Assembly (NCBI GenBank): GCA_032690845.1 | Contig: CM064432.1 | Location: 59,146,071 to 59,210,070 of the forward strand | From: Eleusine coracana subsp. coracana | Lineage: Eukaryota; Streptophyta; Magnoliopsida; Poales; Poaceae | Reading direction: 5' to 3' | Length of the DNA: 64,000 nt | Part shown: positions 25,541 to 36,520 of the stretch, piece after piece | Layout of the letters: each line of letters begins with the position of its first letter | Numbering within the stretch: the first letter of the stretch is position 1 | Position numbers and translations under genes: made by a program | Notes under the pieces: generated by a model | What the model was told of the DNA's origin: nothing | The model's input: the letters and a program-made list of their open reading frames with translations, nothing else | Databases searched by the model: none

Positions 25541-25549
25541 TATATATAC
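25541..25549 (+). promoter_or_regulatory. TATA box of the small gene at 25843
   Basis: TATATATAC sits about 130 bases upstream of a 5'-UTR donor site (AG/GTGAGT at 25672/25673). It is followed by a C-rich leader typical of plant 5' UTRs. Confidence 0.5.
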
Positions 25550-25842
25550 ACATCCACACGACCGCTTGGGCACACAACACAGACGCCAACCACCACCACC
25601 GTCTCCTTCCTCCCAAGAACCGGCTCCCGAGGCCGCAACCATCCTATCCTGCTTTTTTCCGGCTGATCAGAGGTGAGTAACCTCGTGCATGCGTTATTGT
25701 GATATTCCTGCTGCGTTCTTGCATGCATGCAAGTGGGGATTGAATGGTTTGGTCGGTTGATTCTTTGAATTCTTCTTTATTTTGGAGCTTGTGATGAAAT
25801 TCTGAAATGTTGGTGCGTGCGTTTCTGTGTTACCAGCGCCCC

Positions 25843-26259
25843 ATGGATCAGAGCAGGAAGCGCGCGCGTGAGGGGGAGGCCGCGGCGGGGACGACAATCA
25901 GGAGGCAGCGGCAGTCGACGGCGGAGGTGGCAGAGGCGCTGGCGAACGGCAGCGGCGACGTCGGCGAGGACGAGCCGTGGCAGCGCCCGCCGGGCGTGTT
26001 CGAGCTGCCGTGGCAGAAGTGCCGCGGCGGGCTGGGCCTGGCGAGCGCCGGCGGTGGGCTGGAGCTCCGCGACGTGTTCTTCCGGTCGCTGGTGGATGGG
26101 CGCACGGCGATGATCGGGGTCCCCGGCGACCGCCTCTTCGCGGCGCCGAGCGAGGGGCCGACGTTCGACGACGTGGAGGCCTGGTTCGCTGACGCCGGCG
26201 ACGACGAGGTGGACCCGCTCTGGTGGTCCGTCCTCGAGGGGCCCAAGCCCGCCGCGTGA
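25843..26259 (+). CDS. Small acidic plant protein of unknown function
   Basis: A 138-aa single-exon coding region, MDQSRKRAREGEA...VLEGPKPAA. The leader has a probable intron: donor GTGAGT at 25673, acceptor TTACCAG ending 25836, seven bases before the ATG, an arrangement often seen in real plant genes. The N-terminus is basic with a KR-rich possible nuclear signal. The middle has FELPWQKCRGGLGL and LELRDVFFRSLVDGRTAMIGVPGDRLF, and the C-terminus is acidic with WWSVLEGP. GC-rich codon use is typical of grass single-exon genes. I do not recognise a named domain. A (GA)n tract at about 26360-26400 lies in the 3' UTR. Confidence 0.7.
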   Translation: MDQSRKRAREGEAAAGTTIRRQRQSTAEVAEALANGSGDVGEDEPWQRPPGVFELPWQKCRGGLGLASAGGGLELRDVFFRSLVDGRTAMIGVPGDRLFAAPSEGPTFDDVEAWFADAGDDEVDPLWWSVLEGPKPAA

Positions 26260-26402
26260 CGCAGAAACGAGAACCAGGTGGATAGGTGCCCGGGGACCCC
26301 ACCTGGCGGCCTCATCCCCCGGCCCCACCGCGCGCTGACGTGGCTTCCTACCTAGAGAGAAGAGAGTCAGAGTCAGAGAGAGAGAAAGAGAAGAGAGAGA
26401 CT

Positions 26403-26880
26403 AGTCTAGTCCCCTAGCTAGGAAGGATTGATACTAGTGGTTTCCATGCTTCCTGTAATACAATTTCCAGAATTTTAGTTTGGTATTTTAGTTTCCGTGC
26501 TTCATCATGATGTGCGTTTCACCATCCCCAATGGAAGAAAGGACTTATTAAACATTCTCAGTTGGCTGTTAAATTACTGATGATTGGGGAATTAAAACCG
26601 GGATTAACCTTATCCGTTCGTCGGTGGCACTGAACCTGCTCGTTCGATTTTGGAAAACTCCTCCCTTCCTTTCACAAACAACGATCCATCCCCATCCATC
26701 ATCCCCGACCCCGGGTGCGTGGTGCCTGGCGCGACGGGAAGAGCAATCGAGCAAACCGTCGTGCCCCTCGAGGAAGGAACCCGTCGTCGCCTCCTGAACG
26801 AAACCGAACCAGAAACATGGGGTCGAAACCGACGACGGCTGCAAAAGGCGCTGCCGTGCTTGAAAAAACTAGATATGTCG
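26403..26880. other. Intergenic, no gene seen
   Basis: Contains the distal 3' UTR of the preceding gene and a GC-rich patch with overlapping open frames but no recognisable product. Confidence 0.35.
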
Positions 26881-26881
26881 G

Positions 26882-27040
26882 GGTAAGACTGTACCAACGG
26901 TATTGTATTAAGAAGAGAGCTTTATAATGCAGCAGCCTTTATATTAGGAGCAAAGCCCACACCATTTTTTTAACCTATTCCGAAAAATTTGCTTCTAACA
27001 GAAATCGAACCGAAGACCTGAGCGTTGCCGTGCTTGCGAT
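26882..27040 (-). repeat. Degenerate SINE copy, related to the one at 36484
   Basis: It shares 'ccaacggtattg.attaagaagaga', 'gctttata.tgca.cagccttta', the 'ttttttaacct.ttccg.aaaatt' stretch and a 'gaa.tcgaac' B-box-like word, in the same order as the complete SINE at 36484-36847. About half of the interior is deleted. The SINE reads on the minus strand. Confidence 0.6.
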
Positions 27041-27876
27041 CGCGAGAGTTTTCGCAAGGTTTTATTGCGTCTTGCCACGGCCCCCGTTCCTGTGCCGTGT
27101 GCCTCTCCACCGACCGAAATCTCGCACACAGACACAACTTATTAGGCGAGCGGCCACGCGGCCGGTGAGGCGACACTCGGAGCTGCAGTAACGCACGCTT
27201 ATTATGCGTGTGTAGGTCCAATAGTCTCCGTGGCCGGGCGCGGACACGGCTTGCCGGTCAGGGGACGGGCGCGCGGGCAGTGAGAAAAGGCACCAGAGTT
27301 TTTTTCTCTCTCCTCTCCGTGCGTTCGTAGCTTGCGAAATATGGGTCGGGACACGGGAACAGCGTGTGCATTGCACGGTAAAATGTTGTGGGGGAAGAGG
27401 GGGGGATCAGGACAGCACTTTGCTCAACTGTGGAGGCTAGGGCACGGAGGGTGGAAGTTCATTTGCCTGATTTGGAAGTTGGTACGAAACATATCTGACA
27501 GGATTGGAGTGACAAAGGAGAGGTCGTTATCCATTAATTTCCTTTTTGTGATCAACTGATCAATAAAGCAACATGCTTGACTTTGATGGATGCAAGTTTT
27601 TTTTCTTTTTTGGCGCAAAGATGGATGCATGCATAGGGCGCACAGAGGAGGCGGGAGAAGAGCAAAATAAGCAAAGAAGAAGAAAGGGGGAGGATGATGG
27701 GGGATAAGTGTTCCTATCTACTTTCAGTGTTCATCCGCCTTTAAAGAAGTAACTTTACTCACTAACAGAGTAAAGGACGAGAAGGCAGAGCACATCAAGC
27801 AATGGGTCACAGCAAACGAACCTCCTGTTTTGATGCTTTTGATTTCTTTTTCTTTTATTTCTTATTTAATTTTAAT
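27041..27876. other. Intergenic, no gene seen
   Basis: Mixed composition, with overlapping short frames on both strands. I recognise nothing here. Confidence 0.3.
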
Positions 27877-27929
27877 TTTTGGCAATTGCCATTGTATATT
27901 TGGTACTTCTTTAATACTTATATATAAAA

Positions 27930-28629
27930 CTAACAAAGTGTCCGTGTGTTGCTACGGATTTAAAAAACAAAACACTCTTTATAACTTAAATATAAATTAT
28001 TTATACAATATAATTATTAGATATATATATATAATATTATTGATATTTTTTACATGAAAGATCATATTTATATTACTATTAGTGCTTCTTAGTATACCAT
28101 TTTATATGTCAAAAATAATAATTTTACAACATTTTTTACCATATTATAGAAGTTATATCCGAAAGGAAAAATTAATTTACATAGTCTATAAAATAGCAAT
28201 GCATTGCAACGCGATTTTGAACTTAGAAACTTGCTCTAATAAAAAAAAGTTAAAACACAAAAATTATAGATCTCATCGAGACCTTTTCGAAACATATGTG
28301 AATCATATTATTTGGACTTCGGATCTAGAAGATATGAATCTCGCACAGAGACCTACGCAGAGAAGTCTGAATCAGAACAAATATTTTTGCATCGCATATT
28401 TGGAAACCAAAACGGCTGGATCTGTACTTTTATTAAATACCAAAGTTATAGAACTTTTTAAGAGCTATGATATAGAGTCTGAGTTTGCTTAATTTGAGCT
28501 TCGGGCGAGGGAGTTATGATTTTTGAAGTTCAATACTTGATATAGAAGGTACGAAACCGATTTGGTTTCAATCTCTAATTTTGTGGACACGAAGTGGACG
28601 ACCGCATCTTAATTAATAGATTATAGAGA
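27930..28629 (-). mobile_element. Non-autonomous Helitron-like element, copy A
   Basis: Read on the minus strand, it starts TCTCTATAATCTATTAATTAA and ends with the hairpin-forming CCGTAGCAACACACGG followed by ...TTAG. It is homologous to copy B and to the copies at 35174-35869 and 51908-52350. About 700 bp, AT-rich, with no Rep/helicase coding. The small open frames inside are shared between copies only because the DNA is. Confidence 0.7.
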
Positions 28630-28686
28630 ATTTTTGGCAATTGTCATTATATATTTGGTACTCTTTTAACACTTATATATATAAAA

Positions 28687-29334
28687 TTAGCAAGGTGTCC
28701 GTGCGTTGCTACGGATTTATATTTATACAATATAATTATTAGATATATATAATATTATTGATATTTTTTACATGAAGATCATATTTATATTACTATTAGT
28801 GCTTCTTAGTATACTATTTTATATGTCAAAAGTAACAATTTTTCAATATTTTTTACCATATTATAGAAGTTTTATTCGAAAGGAAAAATCAATTTACATA
28901 GTTTATAAAATAACACTGCATTGTAACACGATTTTGAACTTGGAAACTTGCTCCAATGAAAAAAGTTAAAACACAAAAATTGTAGATCTCGTCGAGACCT
29001 TTTCGAAACATATGTGGATCATATTATTTGGACTTCGGATCTAGAAGATATGAATCCTACGCAGAGATGTCTGAATCAGAACAAATATTTTTGCATCGCA
29101 TATTTGGAAACCAAAACGGCGGGATCTGTACTTCCATTGAATACCAAAGTTGTAGAATTTTTTGAGAGCTACGATATAGAATCTGAGTTTGCTTAATTTT
29201 GAGCTCCGGACGAGGGAGTTATGATTTTTGAAGTTCGATACTTGATATGAAAGGTACGAAACCGATTTGGTTTCAATCTCTAACTTTGTAGACACGAAGT
29301 GGACGACCGCACCTTAATTAATAGATTGTAGAGA
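28687..29334 (-). mobile_element. Non-autonomous Helitron-like element, copy B
   Basis: On the minus strand it begins A|TCTCTACAATC and ends with the hairpin CCGTAGCAACGCACGG and CTAA|T. These are the 5' TC, 3' hairpin plus CTRR, and A/T insertion context expected of Helitrons. It lies in tandem with copy A, and the approximately 55-bp sequence separating them also precedes copy A. Confidence 0.75.
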
Positions 29335-30073
29335 TTCTGTAGGGGCTTGCCCCTCCAGTTCCTTCAAAAAAGTGTTCATCCGCCCTACATGATAACTGTT
29401 TCAGTGCTACGTTTTTTTTTTTGGTCTAAACTAGAGATTTCTTGACTTATTGATAGGCAAGCAACAGTGGACTGAGTACCAGACTTTCAAATTAGTAAAC
29501 AAAAAATGACAGCTCTAGTATATCTGGGATCATGGCATTTATAAAAAAGCTAAAAAGTTCATAACCAGTTCCAGCAGTCGTTCCACCTATCATTCCACCA
29601 CCTTCTTCTCCAGGCTTAAGCAAATGATACGGCGTATTGTTATTGTTTTCACCTCATAAATATCAACCCACACTTCCTTTCAAAATTCAAACTCCTTCAG
29701 CATAGTACAAGCTTGTAATCGATTGTGCCTCATTTTCCACAAAATATGATTTAATCCTAAATGTTACTTTCACTTTGTTATCCTTGCCACTAATCACACG
29801 CTCACACTCCCTGAAGATTTTTTTTTTGAGAACCACTCCCTGAAGAAGAGTTTTTACCGATCCATCAGCCTTGGCCATTTCATAACAGCTCTGGACCATA
29901 TGGGTCGTTACGGGCCTGAATTGCTGCCCAAGATAGCCCATTAAGTCCGATTCACTGTCACACATCTAAACCACATCCCACATGCTGACACTCACGTTTT
30001 GAGTCGAACTCGAACGAAGAGTCGGAGCACGCGCCCTCTCTGCCTAACGTAGGTCGTAGGCGAATGGGCCACG
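29335..30073. other. Intergenic; uncharacterised minus-strand open frame 29687-29965
   Basis: The minus strand of 29687-29965 is open for 92 codons (MCDSESDLMGYLG...). It reads like real protein, with segments such as VVTTHMVQ-like and KVKVTFRIKSYFVENEAQSI. It is interrupted by an insertion of a T-run flanked by the direct repeat ACTCCCTGAAGA (near 29805 and 29833). It could be a fragment of a decayed gene or retrocopy. I do not recognise the family. Confidence 0.3.
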
Positions 30074-33000
30074 ATGGCGATCATGACGGTGGCGGCGGCC
30101 ACAGCTCGGCGGTGTCGGTGGCGGAGGTGGAAGTGGCGGCCCCGAGACATGTTGCTGGCGCTGCTGACCGCCTCACTGCTCGCGCCCCTCACGCTCTACA
30201 GCGGCACGCCCTAGTCCCCCTTCTCCGGCCCCACTCTTATGGTCCCGATCCCTTTGCCATGGTTTCCCACTGCCTCTATATGCGCCTTTGATGACAATGT
30301 GTGTGATTGTTGTGTTCGTAGTGACCTGGAGGAGCGCAATCAGCCGTGATCCGTCAAATTCGGTACGACAGCATTTTGGCATCCCTACAACCCTACCTGT
30401 TCCAACCAGGCTTTCGGTGGGCGTATCAGGTTTGCGACATTGACATATTTGTTCTCGCAGGGTGCCCGGAATGAGATGGAGAAGTGACTGAATCTACCGG
30501 TACAGGATGGAATGAATCATCAAACTTTTGATCAGAGAAGTGTTGTAGATATGCCTAATGAACACACAGTAAACAAAATACAGAACAGGGAAGACATGAA
30601 GGAGATGAACCCACATGATTCAAATAAGGAAGACAATGTTGGTGATGTCGTCGTTAGGTACAGAGAAAGCAGTGATGGTGAAGCAAGCAAGCACAAAGTT
30701 GCTGTGGTGCTCGGTGATCGTAATGCTTCATCAGAAAACATAATGAAGAGTGCTATACTGGGGCGTTGGTTGCATAAATATTATAAGTGTTAGGTATTAT
30801 GTTTCAGAATCATGAGAACTAATTAGATTTGCAGAGTAGGATGAGCTTAGATATGGCCTTCTTTTTCGCAATTTTTTTAAGCTGCTACTGCTATGCCAGT
30901 AGTGTAGGAGTACTGGAATAAGCAGAATTTTATCACAATAATTTGCAGTCAAAACACTACTCTTGACAAATCTAAACTTTGGTTGGGTTTTCCAGCTGAC
31001 AACCAATTCATGTTTTCCCCTAATGTTGTTACTTTTTAGTTTTTACCATATTCGAATTCAATTTCCTTGAGGATACTTCAGGTTTTGTTGAAACTAGGTG
31101 CTGACAACTTTAACATATTAGCAGAGCCAAGTTTTCATATAAACCTCATATATGACATACAGTTTTATAATGTAGTACACAGGTTGTAGCGTTTAAAGTC
31201 TGGAAATGGCCTTTCCCTCTTATTTGTCTCAAGATTAAGAATAAACTAATAATTTAACTGCTAGTGGTTTGATTTTCCAGGAAAACACTGCTGATAGATC
31301 ATCTGAGAAATTTACAGGCACCACCTCAGAAGGATCTGATGCAAATGCCACTAGAAATAATAGTCATCGTACAAGTCCTCCAGATACTACAATGCATTTC
31401 ATCAAGGACCAGTTAAGAAGAGCAAAAACTTATATGGGTTTCCTACCTTCAAGAGGCAATCATGGCTTTGACAAGGATCTCCAAAGAAATATAGAGGGAT
31501 ATGCAGCAAGCACTCAGTGATGCAACTAGGCATAGGAGGTTACCCAAGAAGTGTGTCCTGTTTCCTCGATCTGGAAAATCTCTCATTGTCATTTTTGATA
31601 AGGATTTGTTGTTTATGTACTCTTTTATGGGAAGTAAACGTTCTTACCTGTTTGAATCAATTTTATTCCCTGCAGTGTTCATGGAAAAATTAGAGCCATG
31701 GAGTTGGTGTTGGCAAAGATCAAACAAGTTCATGAAAACTGTGTGTCTGTTATTGCCAAGCTACTAGCAACCCTTCATTCAGCAGAGGACCAAGTCCAGG
31801 CTCACAAGCAACGGGCCAACTATCTAGCATAAGTTGCAGCTAAAGCTCTACCTAAAAGGCTTCATTGTCTTGCACTCCGACTTATAAATGAATATTATTA
31901 TCTGTCTAGTTCCTATGATCAGCATTTTCCATATCAAGACAAATTTGAAGACCCAAAACTTCAGCATTACACATTGTTCTCAGATAATGTACTGGATGCT
32001 TCTGTGGTTGTGAACTTTACTATTATTAATTCTAAGGTATTGTATTGAAATCTGCAGGAATTGCAGAATACATATAATTAATGAAAATGTGCAATCAATT
32101 TATTATACAGCAAATATATGCTAGACCAGTTTTGCTTCATTTAAACCAAAAATCTGATGCAGGAACCAGTAAACCAGGTCTTCCATATTGTGACAGATAA
32201 ACTTAATTATGTTGGAATGAGAATGTGGTTCTTGGCAAATCCGCCAGGTGATGCTGCTATTCAGGTTCAGCACATTGAAGCATTTACATGGCTAAATTCG
32301 AGCTATAGTTCAGTTTTGAAACAACCTGAGTCCCATTTCATGATCAATTACTACTTCAAGACTGGTCAGGATAAGCCAGATAAAAACCTGAAGTTCCGGA
32401 ACCCTAAGTACCTGTCCATTCTCAACCATCTGAAGTTTTATCTTCCAAAAATCTTCCCAAAACTTAACAAGGTATTATTTCTCGATGATGATATTGTAGT
32501 CCAGAGGGACCTAAGTTCTCTTTGGTCAATAGATCTAAAAGGCAAAGTTAATGGTGCTGTCCAAACCTGTGGGGAGACTTTCCATAGGTTTGATAGGTAC
32601 CTCAATTTCTCGAATCCACTAATTGCTAAGAAGTTTGATCGGCGTGCTTGTGGCTGGGTATATGGTATGAACATATTTGATTTATCGGAGTGGAGGAAAC
32701 AGAATATTACTGATGTCTACCACTACTGGCAGAACATGGTGAGTTTTCATGAGCTTATTGATAAGGTTTAAGACAAATTCTTTTTCAAGTTTGCTACCTA
32801 CTAATTCTTATTTTCAAATTTGCTACCTACTAATAGTGAATTTTGCACTACAAATTTGCTACCTACTAATTCTTATTTTCAAGTATAGACTACTATTGTA
32901 CCTGCATACCTAACAAAATATTTATGTTCCACATGTTTTTCTTTTTTGGGTTTTTTGAGGAAACTGTGTTCCATATCCCTGCAGAATGCTGATCGGCAAT

Positions 33001-33260
33001 TATGGAAGTTAGGAACACTTCCTGCTGGACTTGTCACGTTTTGGAACCACACCTTCCCCATTGATGGCTCATGGCATCTATTGGGTCTTGGGTACAAGCC
33101 GAATGTCAATCAAAGGGATATTGAGCGGGCAGCTGTCATACACTAGAAGGGGAATTTGAAACCTTCGCTTGAGATCGGATTACCCAAATACCGCAAATTT
33201 TGGTCCAAATATGTCAATTTTGATCATCATTCTCTACGGAAATGCAACATAAATCCATGA
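30074..33260 (+). pseudogene. Galacturonosyltransferase (GAUT, GT8) pseudogene
   Basis: Relative of GAUT4-type glycosyltransferases that build pectin homogalacturonan in the Golgi. The type II membrane start (MAIMTVAAATARR..., hydrophobic MLLALLTASLLAPLTLY) is cut by TAG at 30212-30214. Later exons are recognisable: 30520-30750; 31280-31550 (FIKDQLRRAKTYMGFLPSRGNHGF); 31677-32038; 32159-32738, with the GT8 motif FLDDDIVVQRDL and the core CGETFHRFDRYLNFSNP; and about 32985-33260 (LWKLGTLPAGLVTFWN). Disabling changes are the TAG in exon 1, a one-base frameshift near 31495-31500 before MQQALSDAT, TAA at 31830-31832 (expected Gln), and TAG at 33144-33146 (expected Tyr in IHYNGNLK). The expected KPWLEIG also reads KPSLEIG. 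The catalytic exon itself is well kept, so loss looks recent. Confidence 0.88.
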
Positions 33261-33899
33261 GTTGCCGCTGCCACAGAAATTTTATAGATTAGATATTTGA
33301 ATATTGTTTTTACTCGGTATATAAGTGATATGTAGGAAATAGTCGAATGTTCTCTGCACAGTCAGTCCATGTAATTCGTAGTGGGTCTTAGTAAAATAAA
33401 TGACATACTATGCTGTAGGCCTATGGTTATTTTTAGTTGTATGTATGTGAATGTCTATCCTGTTGATCTTTTCTTACTTTTTTTTTAACGAAACGTGTTG
33501 ATTTATATTCTTACTGATGCTAACATAATAACATATGATATATCTACGTTTTGCTTTTGGTGTACTTTACATGATTGTAACATAACAGAAGCAGCTCTGT
33601 TTTCATGCTACTTTCATCTTCTTTTTTTTGGAAAACAAAACCGTGTTGCTGTTAGACACGATCTGAACAGAGTGTGTTCAGTTAACCAAAATGCACATTA
33701 CGAATATCCACGGTATATACATACAAGAACAGAATTCACTATGGCGCACGTTTTCTAAAATTGGGACTTCGTGGATTGGAGAGTTAACTTAATAAGACTA
33801 CTATACTATTACATCTCGCTCACATAAGCCGTCATGGATCTGAAACGGGAGATCCAGACCAGAGAAGCTTGCACTGAACGAACACCAACGGCGTAGTCA
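33261..33899. other. Spacer between GAUT pseudogene and first F-box gene
   Basis: GAUT 3' UTR-like sequence, then AT-rich DNA. The last about 80 bases carry the leader 'gaaacgggagatccaga..' that recurs in front of other cluster members (46180-46240, 48070-48133, 54000-54039, 63730-63779). Confidence 0.4.
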
Positions 33900-34946
33900 A
33901 TGGCGACGCCTACCATCGAGAACGAGGGCTGGACCCTCCCGACTGACGCCTTCGTGGAGATCTTGCTCTGCCTCACGCCGATCAAGCGGTGGCGGCTCCG
34001 TCTCGTCTGCCGCCACTGGCGCGACGTGATCCACGACCGGACGCCGGCGCCGCTCGCGTTCGTCGTGAATTACTGTTGCTACAGGAAGATCTCGGCGTCT
34101 GTGTACACCATCGACGAGAAGGCACGCTCTACTGCTGTAGAGTTGTGTCAAATCGCGGCGCACGGCTTGGTCGACAAGACACGGCCAGGCCTGGAAACCG
34201 ACCGGGCGTTCGACACGATGATGGTCGGCACGTGCAACGGCATCCTGTGCCTGTGCGATAACACGAAACCCGGTGGCGCCATCACGCTGCTCAACCCGGT
34301 CACCAGAGAGACGCTGCCCGTCCCGGTCCCGCCGGTCCCGCCGGGCTCCGACCAGTGGTCGCGGCGGACGCTAAGGCCGACGTCGTCGGGCTGGCACGAG
34401 GCGTACAGCTTCGGGTACGACCCGATGACCGAGCGGTACAAGATCGTGCACCTCCCGTGCAACTTCGACCACACCCACGCATCGTTCGATGCGGTGCAGG
34501 TGTTCACGCTCGGGGAAGAGACGTCGTCGTCCTCGTCGTGGCGCAACGTCGCCGTCCCCGGCGCGAGCTGCTGCCTCGACGCCGGCATCGACGGCGCGAT
34601 GTACTGGGTCACGAATGACGCCACGAGCGTCGTGTCGTTCGACCTCAAGGACGAGCGCGTCAGGTTCAGAAAGGCGCTGCCCGTGCGAGCCGAGCAGGGA
34701 TACCGGTGGCAGCTGACCGAGGTGCACGGGAGGCTGGGCATCGTCTCGTGCCGCGTCGATAATAAGCGGGCGCCGGGGCCGGAGAAGAACGAGGTGCGGT
34801 CCGTGAAGATCAACGAGCAGACGCGGGGGACGGCGGTGTCCGGGTTGAGAGGCGGCGGATGCATCAGCGGGATGTTCACCTATGTCAAGACGAAGGAGCG
34901 GTTGAGTGCTTATTGCAAGCTTCGTAATCCCAAGCCAGCAATGTAG
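33900..34946 (+). CDS. F-box protein with FBA (CPR1/CPR30-like) domain, internally deleted
   Basis: Substrate-recognition subunit type of SCF ubiquitin ligases: the F-box binds SKP1 and the C-terminal region binds the target. Single exon, 348 aa. F-box at residues about 12-50 (LPTDAFVEILLCLTPIKRWRLRLVCRHWRDVI). The FBA region follows with MMVGTCNGILCLCDN, LLNPVTRE, YSFGYDPMTERYKIVHLPC, VQVFTLGEE and VVSFDLKDERVRF. Compared with cluster members of 387-439 aa it lacks about 70 residues between PEKNEV and RSVKINEQ (the EVWVLG...SRRYSVQV...ARPHFAHGDYVL segment). The loss is in frame and sits at a short repeat, CGAGGTG. The gene is open, but part of the target-binding domain is gone, so function is uncertain. 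No target is known. Confidence 0.82.
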   Translation: MATPTIENEGWTLPTDAFVEILLCLTPIKRWRLRLVCRHWRDVIHDRTPAPLAFVVNYCCYRKISASVYTIDEKARSTAVELCQIAAHGLVDKTRPGLETDRAFDTMMVGTCNGILCLCDNTKPGGAITLLNPVTRETLPVPVPPVPPGSDQWSRRTLRPTSSGWHEAYSFGYDPMTERYKIVHLPCNFDHTHASFDAVQVFTLGEETSSSSSWRNVAVPGASCCLDAGIDGAMYWVTNDATSVVSFDLKDERVRFRKALPVRAEQGYRWQLTEVHGRLGIVSCRVDNKRAPGPEKNEVRSVKINEQTRGTAVSGLRGGGCISGMFTYVKTKERLSAYCKLRNPKPAM

Positions 34947-35173
34947 TTCAATAGGCGACAGATCCGAGTGCATGTTCAAGTGAAAAGAATTTCCTTAGCA
35001 CAAATTTAATCTCCCTCCTTTTGAAACAAATTTAATTTGTGACCTTTGCAAATTTAATTCACATCTTTCTTATACAATGATACACAACTCTCCCTTATAT
35101 ATTCTAAAAAATAAAACTCCCCTAATATAAAATCAGCACGACTCATGCCATCCTTTTGAATAAATAAAAGAAA

Positions 35174-35869
35174 TTTCTACAATCTATTAATTGAGGTACG
35201 GTCGTTCACTTCGTGTCTACAAAGTTAGAGATTGAATGCAAATTAGTTTCGTACCTTCTATATTAAGTACCAAATTTCAAAAATTATAACTCCCATGTCC
35301 GGAGCACAAATGAGGCAAACTCGGACTCTATCTTATATCTCTCAAAAAGTTCTATAACTTTGGTATTCAATAGAAGTCCAGATCCCGCAGTTTTGATTTC
35401 TAAATATGTGATACAAAAATATTTTTTCTGATTCGGACTTCTCTGCGCAGGTCTCTGTGCGGGGCTCATATCTCCTAGCTCCGTACTCCAAATAATATAA
35501 TCTATATATATTTCGAAAAGGTCTCAACAAGATCTACAACTTTCGTGTTTTAACTTTTTCCATTAGAGCAACTATTTAATTTTAAAATCGCATTGCAATG
35601 CAGTGTTATTTTTTAACTCCGTGAATTAATTTTTCCTTCTGGATAAAGCTTCTAGAATATATTAAAAAATGATGATAAAATTATTACTTTTGATATATAA
35701 AATAATATATTAAGAAGCATCAATAGTAATACAAATATAATTTTTCATGTAAAAAATGTTAATAATATTGTATATATCTAATAATTATATTGTATAAATA
35801 ATTTATATTTAAATTATAAAGAGTGTTTTATTTTTTAAAGTCCGTAGCAATGCACGAACACTTTGCTAG
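35174..35869 (+). mobile_element. Non-autonomous Helitron, with empty site in the duplicate block
   Basis: Begins TTTCTACAATCTATTAAT (TCTCTAC in sister copies) and ends CTTTGCTAG, preceded by a CCGTAGCAATGCACGA hairpin remnant. Flanks read ...AAAAGAAA|element|TTATGATAAATATG. The duplicate at about 44092-44110 reads AAAAGAAATTATGGTAAATATG with no insert. It therefore went in between A and T without target duplication, as Helitrons do. 696 bp, no coding capacity. Confidence 0.88.
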
Positions 35870-36067
35870 TTATGATAAATATGTATTAAACCACTCCATT
35901 TTAAGTATATATAGAATCACTCCATTTCAAAAGCATAATCTCTATAAAGCTGAATAAGCACTCAAAGTTAAGTGTAGGCAACATCTATGGCACGACGTCA
36001 TGCAGATACACATGTAGTACACGACTTCTAAAATCAATGATTCCAACCAAGCAGACGACTTTGGAAA

Positions 36068-36482
36068 TTACAAGGGCCTGAAAAGGAACCAAGCAACAGT
36101 GATTCCCAACTCACACATGGCCCTCTTTTTCTCTCCCAAATGACATGTCTGGTAACTTATTTCAGACCTTTTTGGTGTGAAAATGGAATAACCTTGCACG
36201 ACTTCACCTTTGTATTTAGCCTCCACATTAACTCTCAGTTGTCCACTTAATTCCACAGAAACAACCCGCCTCGAAAGCTTAATCAATCCAGTACGACTGA
36301 AAATTGGTGTTTCATGTCCAGAATCTATAAGCAGAATATCCCAATCAGGTACACTATCTGTGCAGGCTGTGACTCGTGCTGGACTAGCTTCAGGCCATGA
36401 TCCATCATGAACTTCAACCATTATAGTGGCTTTAACTGATTGTTCAAGTAGTGCTTGTGTAAGCTCAAGTTTGCAGTGGACT

Positions 36483-36520
<38 letters not shown>

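Noticed and set aside
28082..28492. 136-codon frame in the AT-rich repeat
   Set aside because: It lies inside a Helitron-like element and is degraded in the sister copies, so shared sequence reflects the transposon, not a conserved protein.
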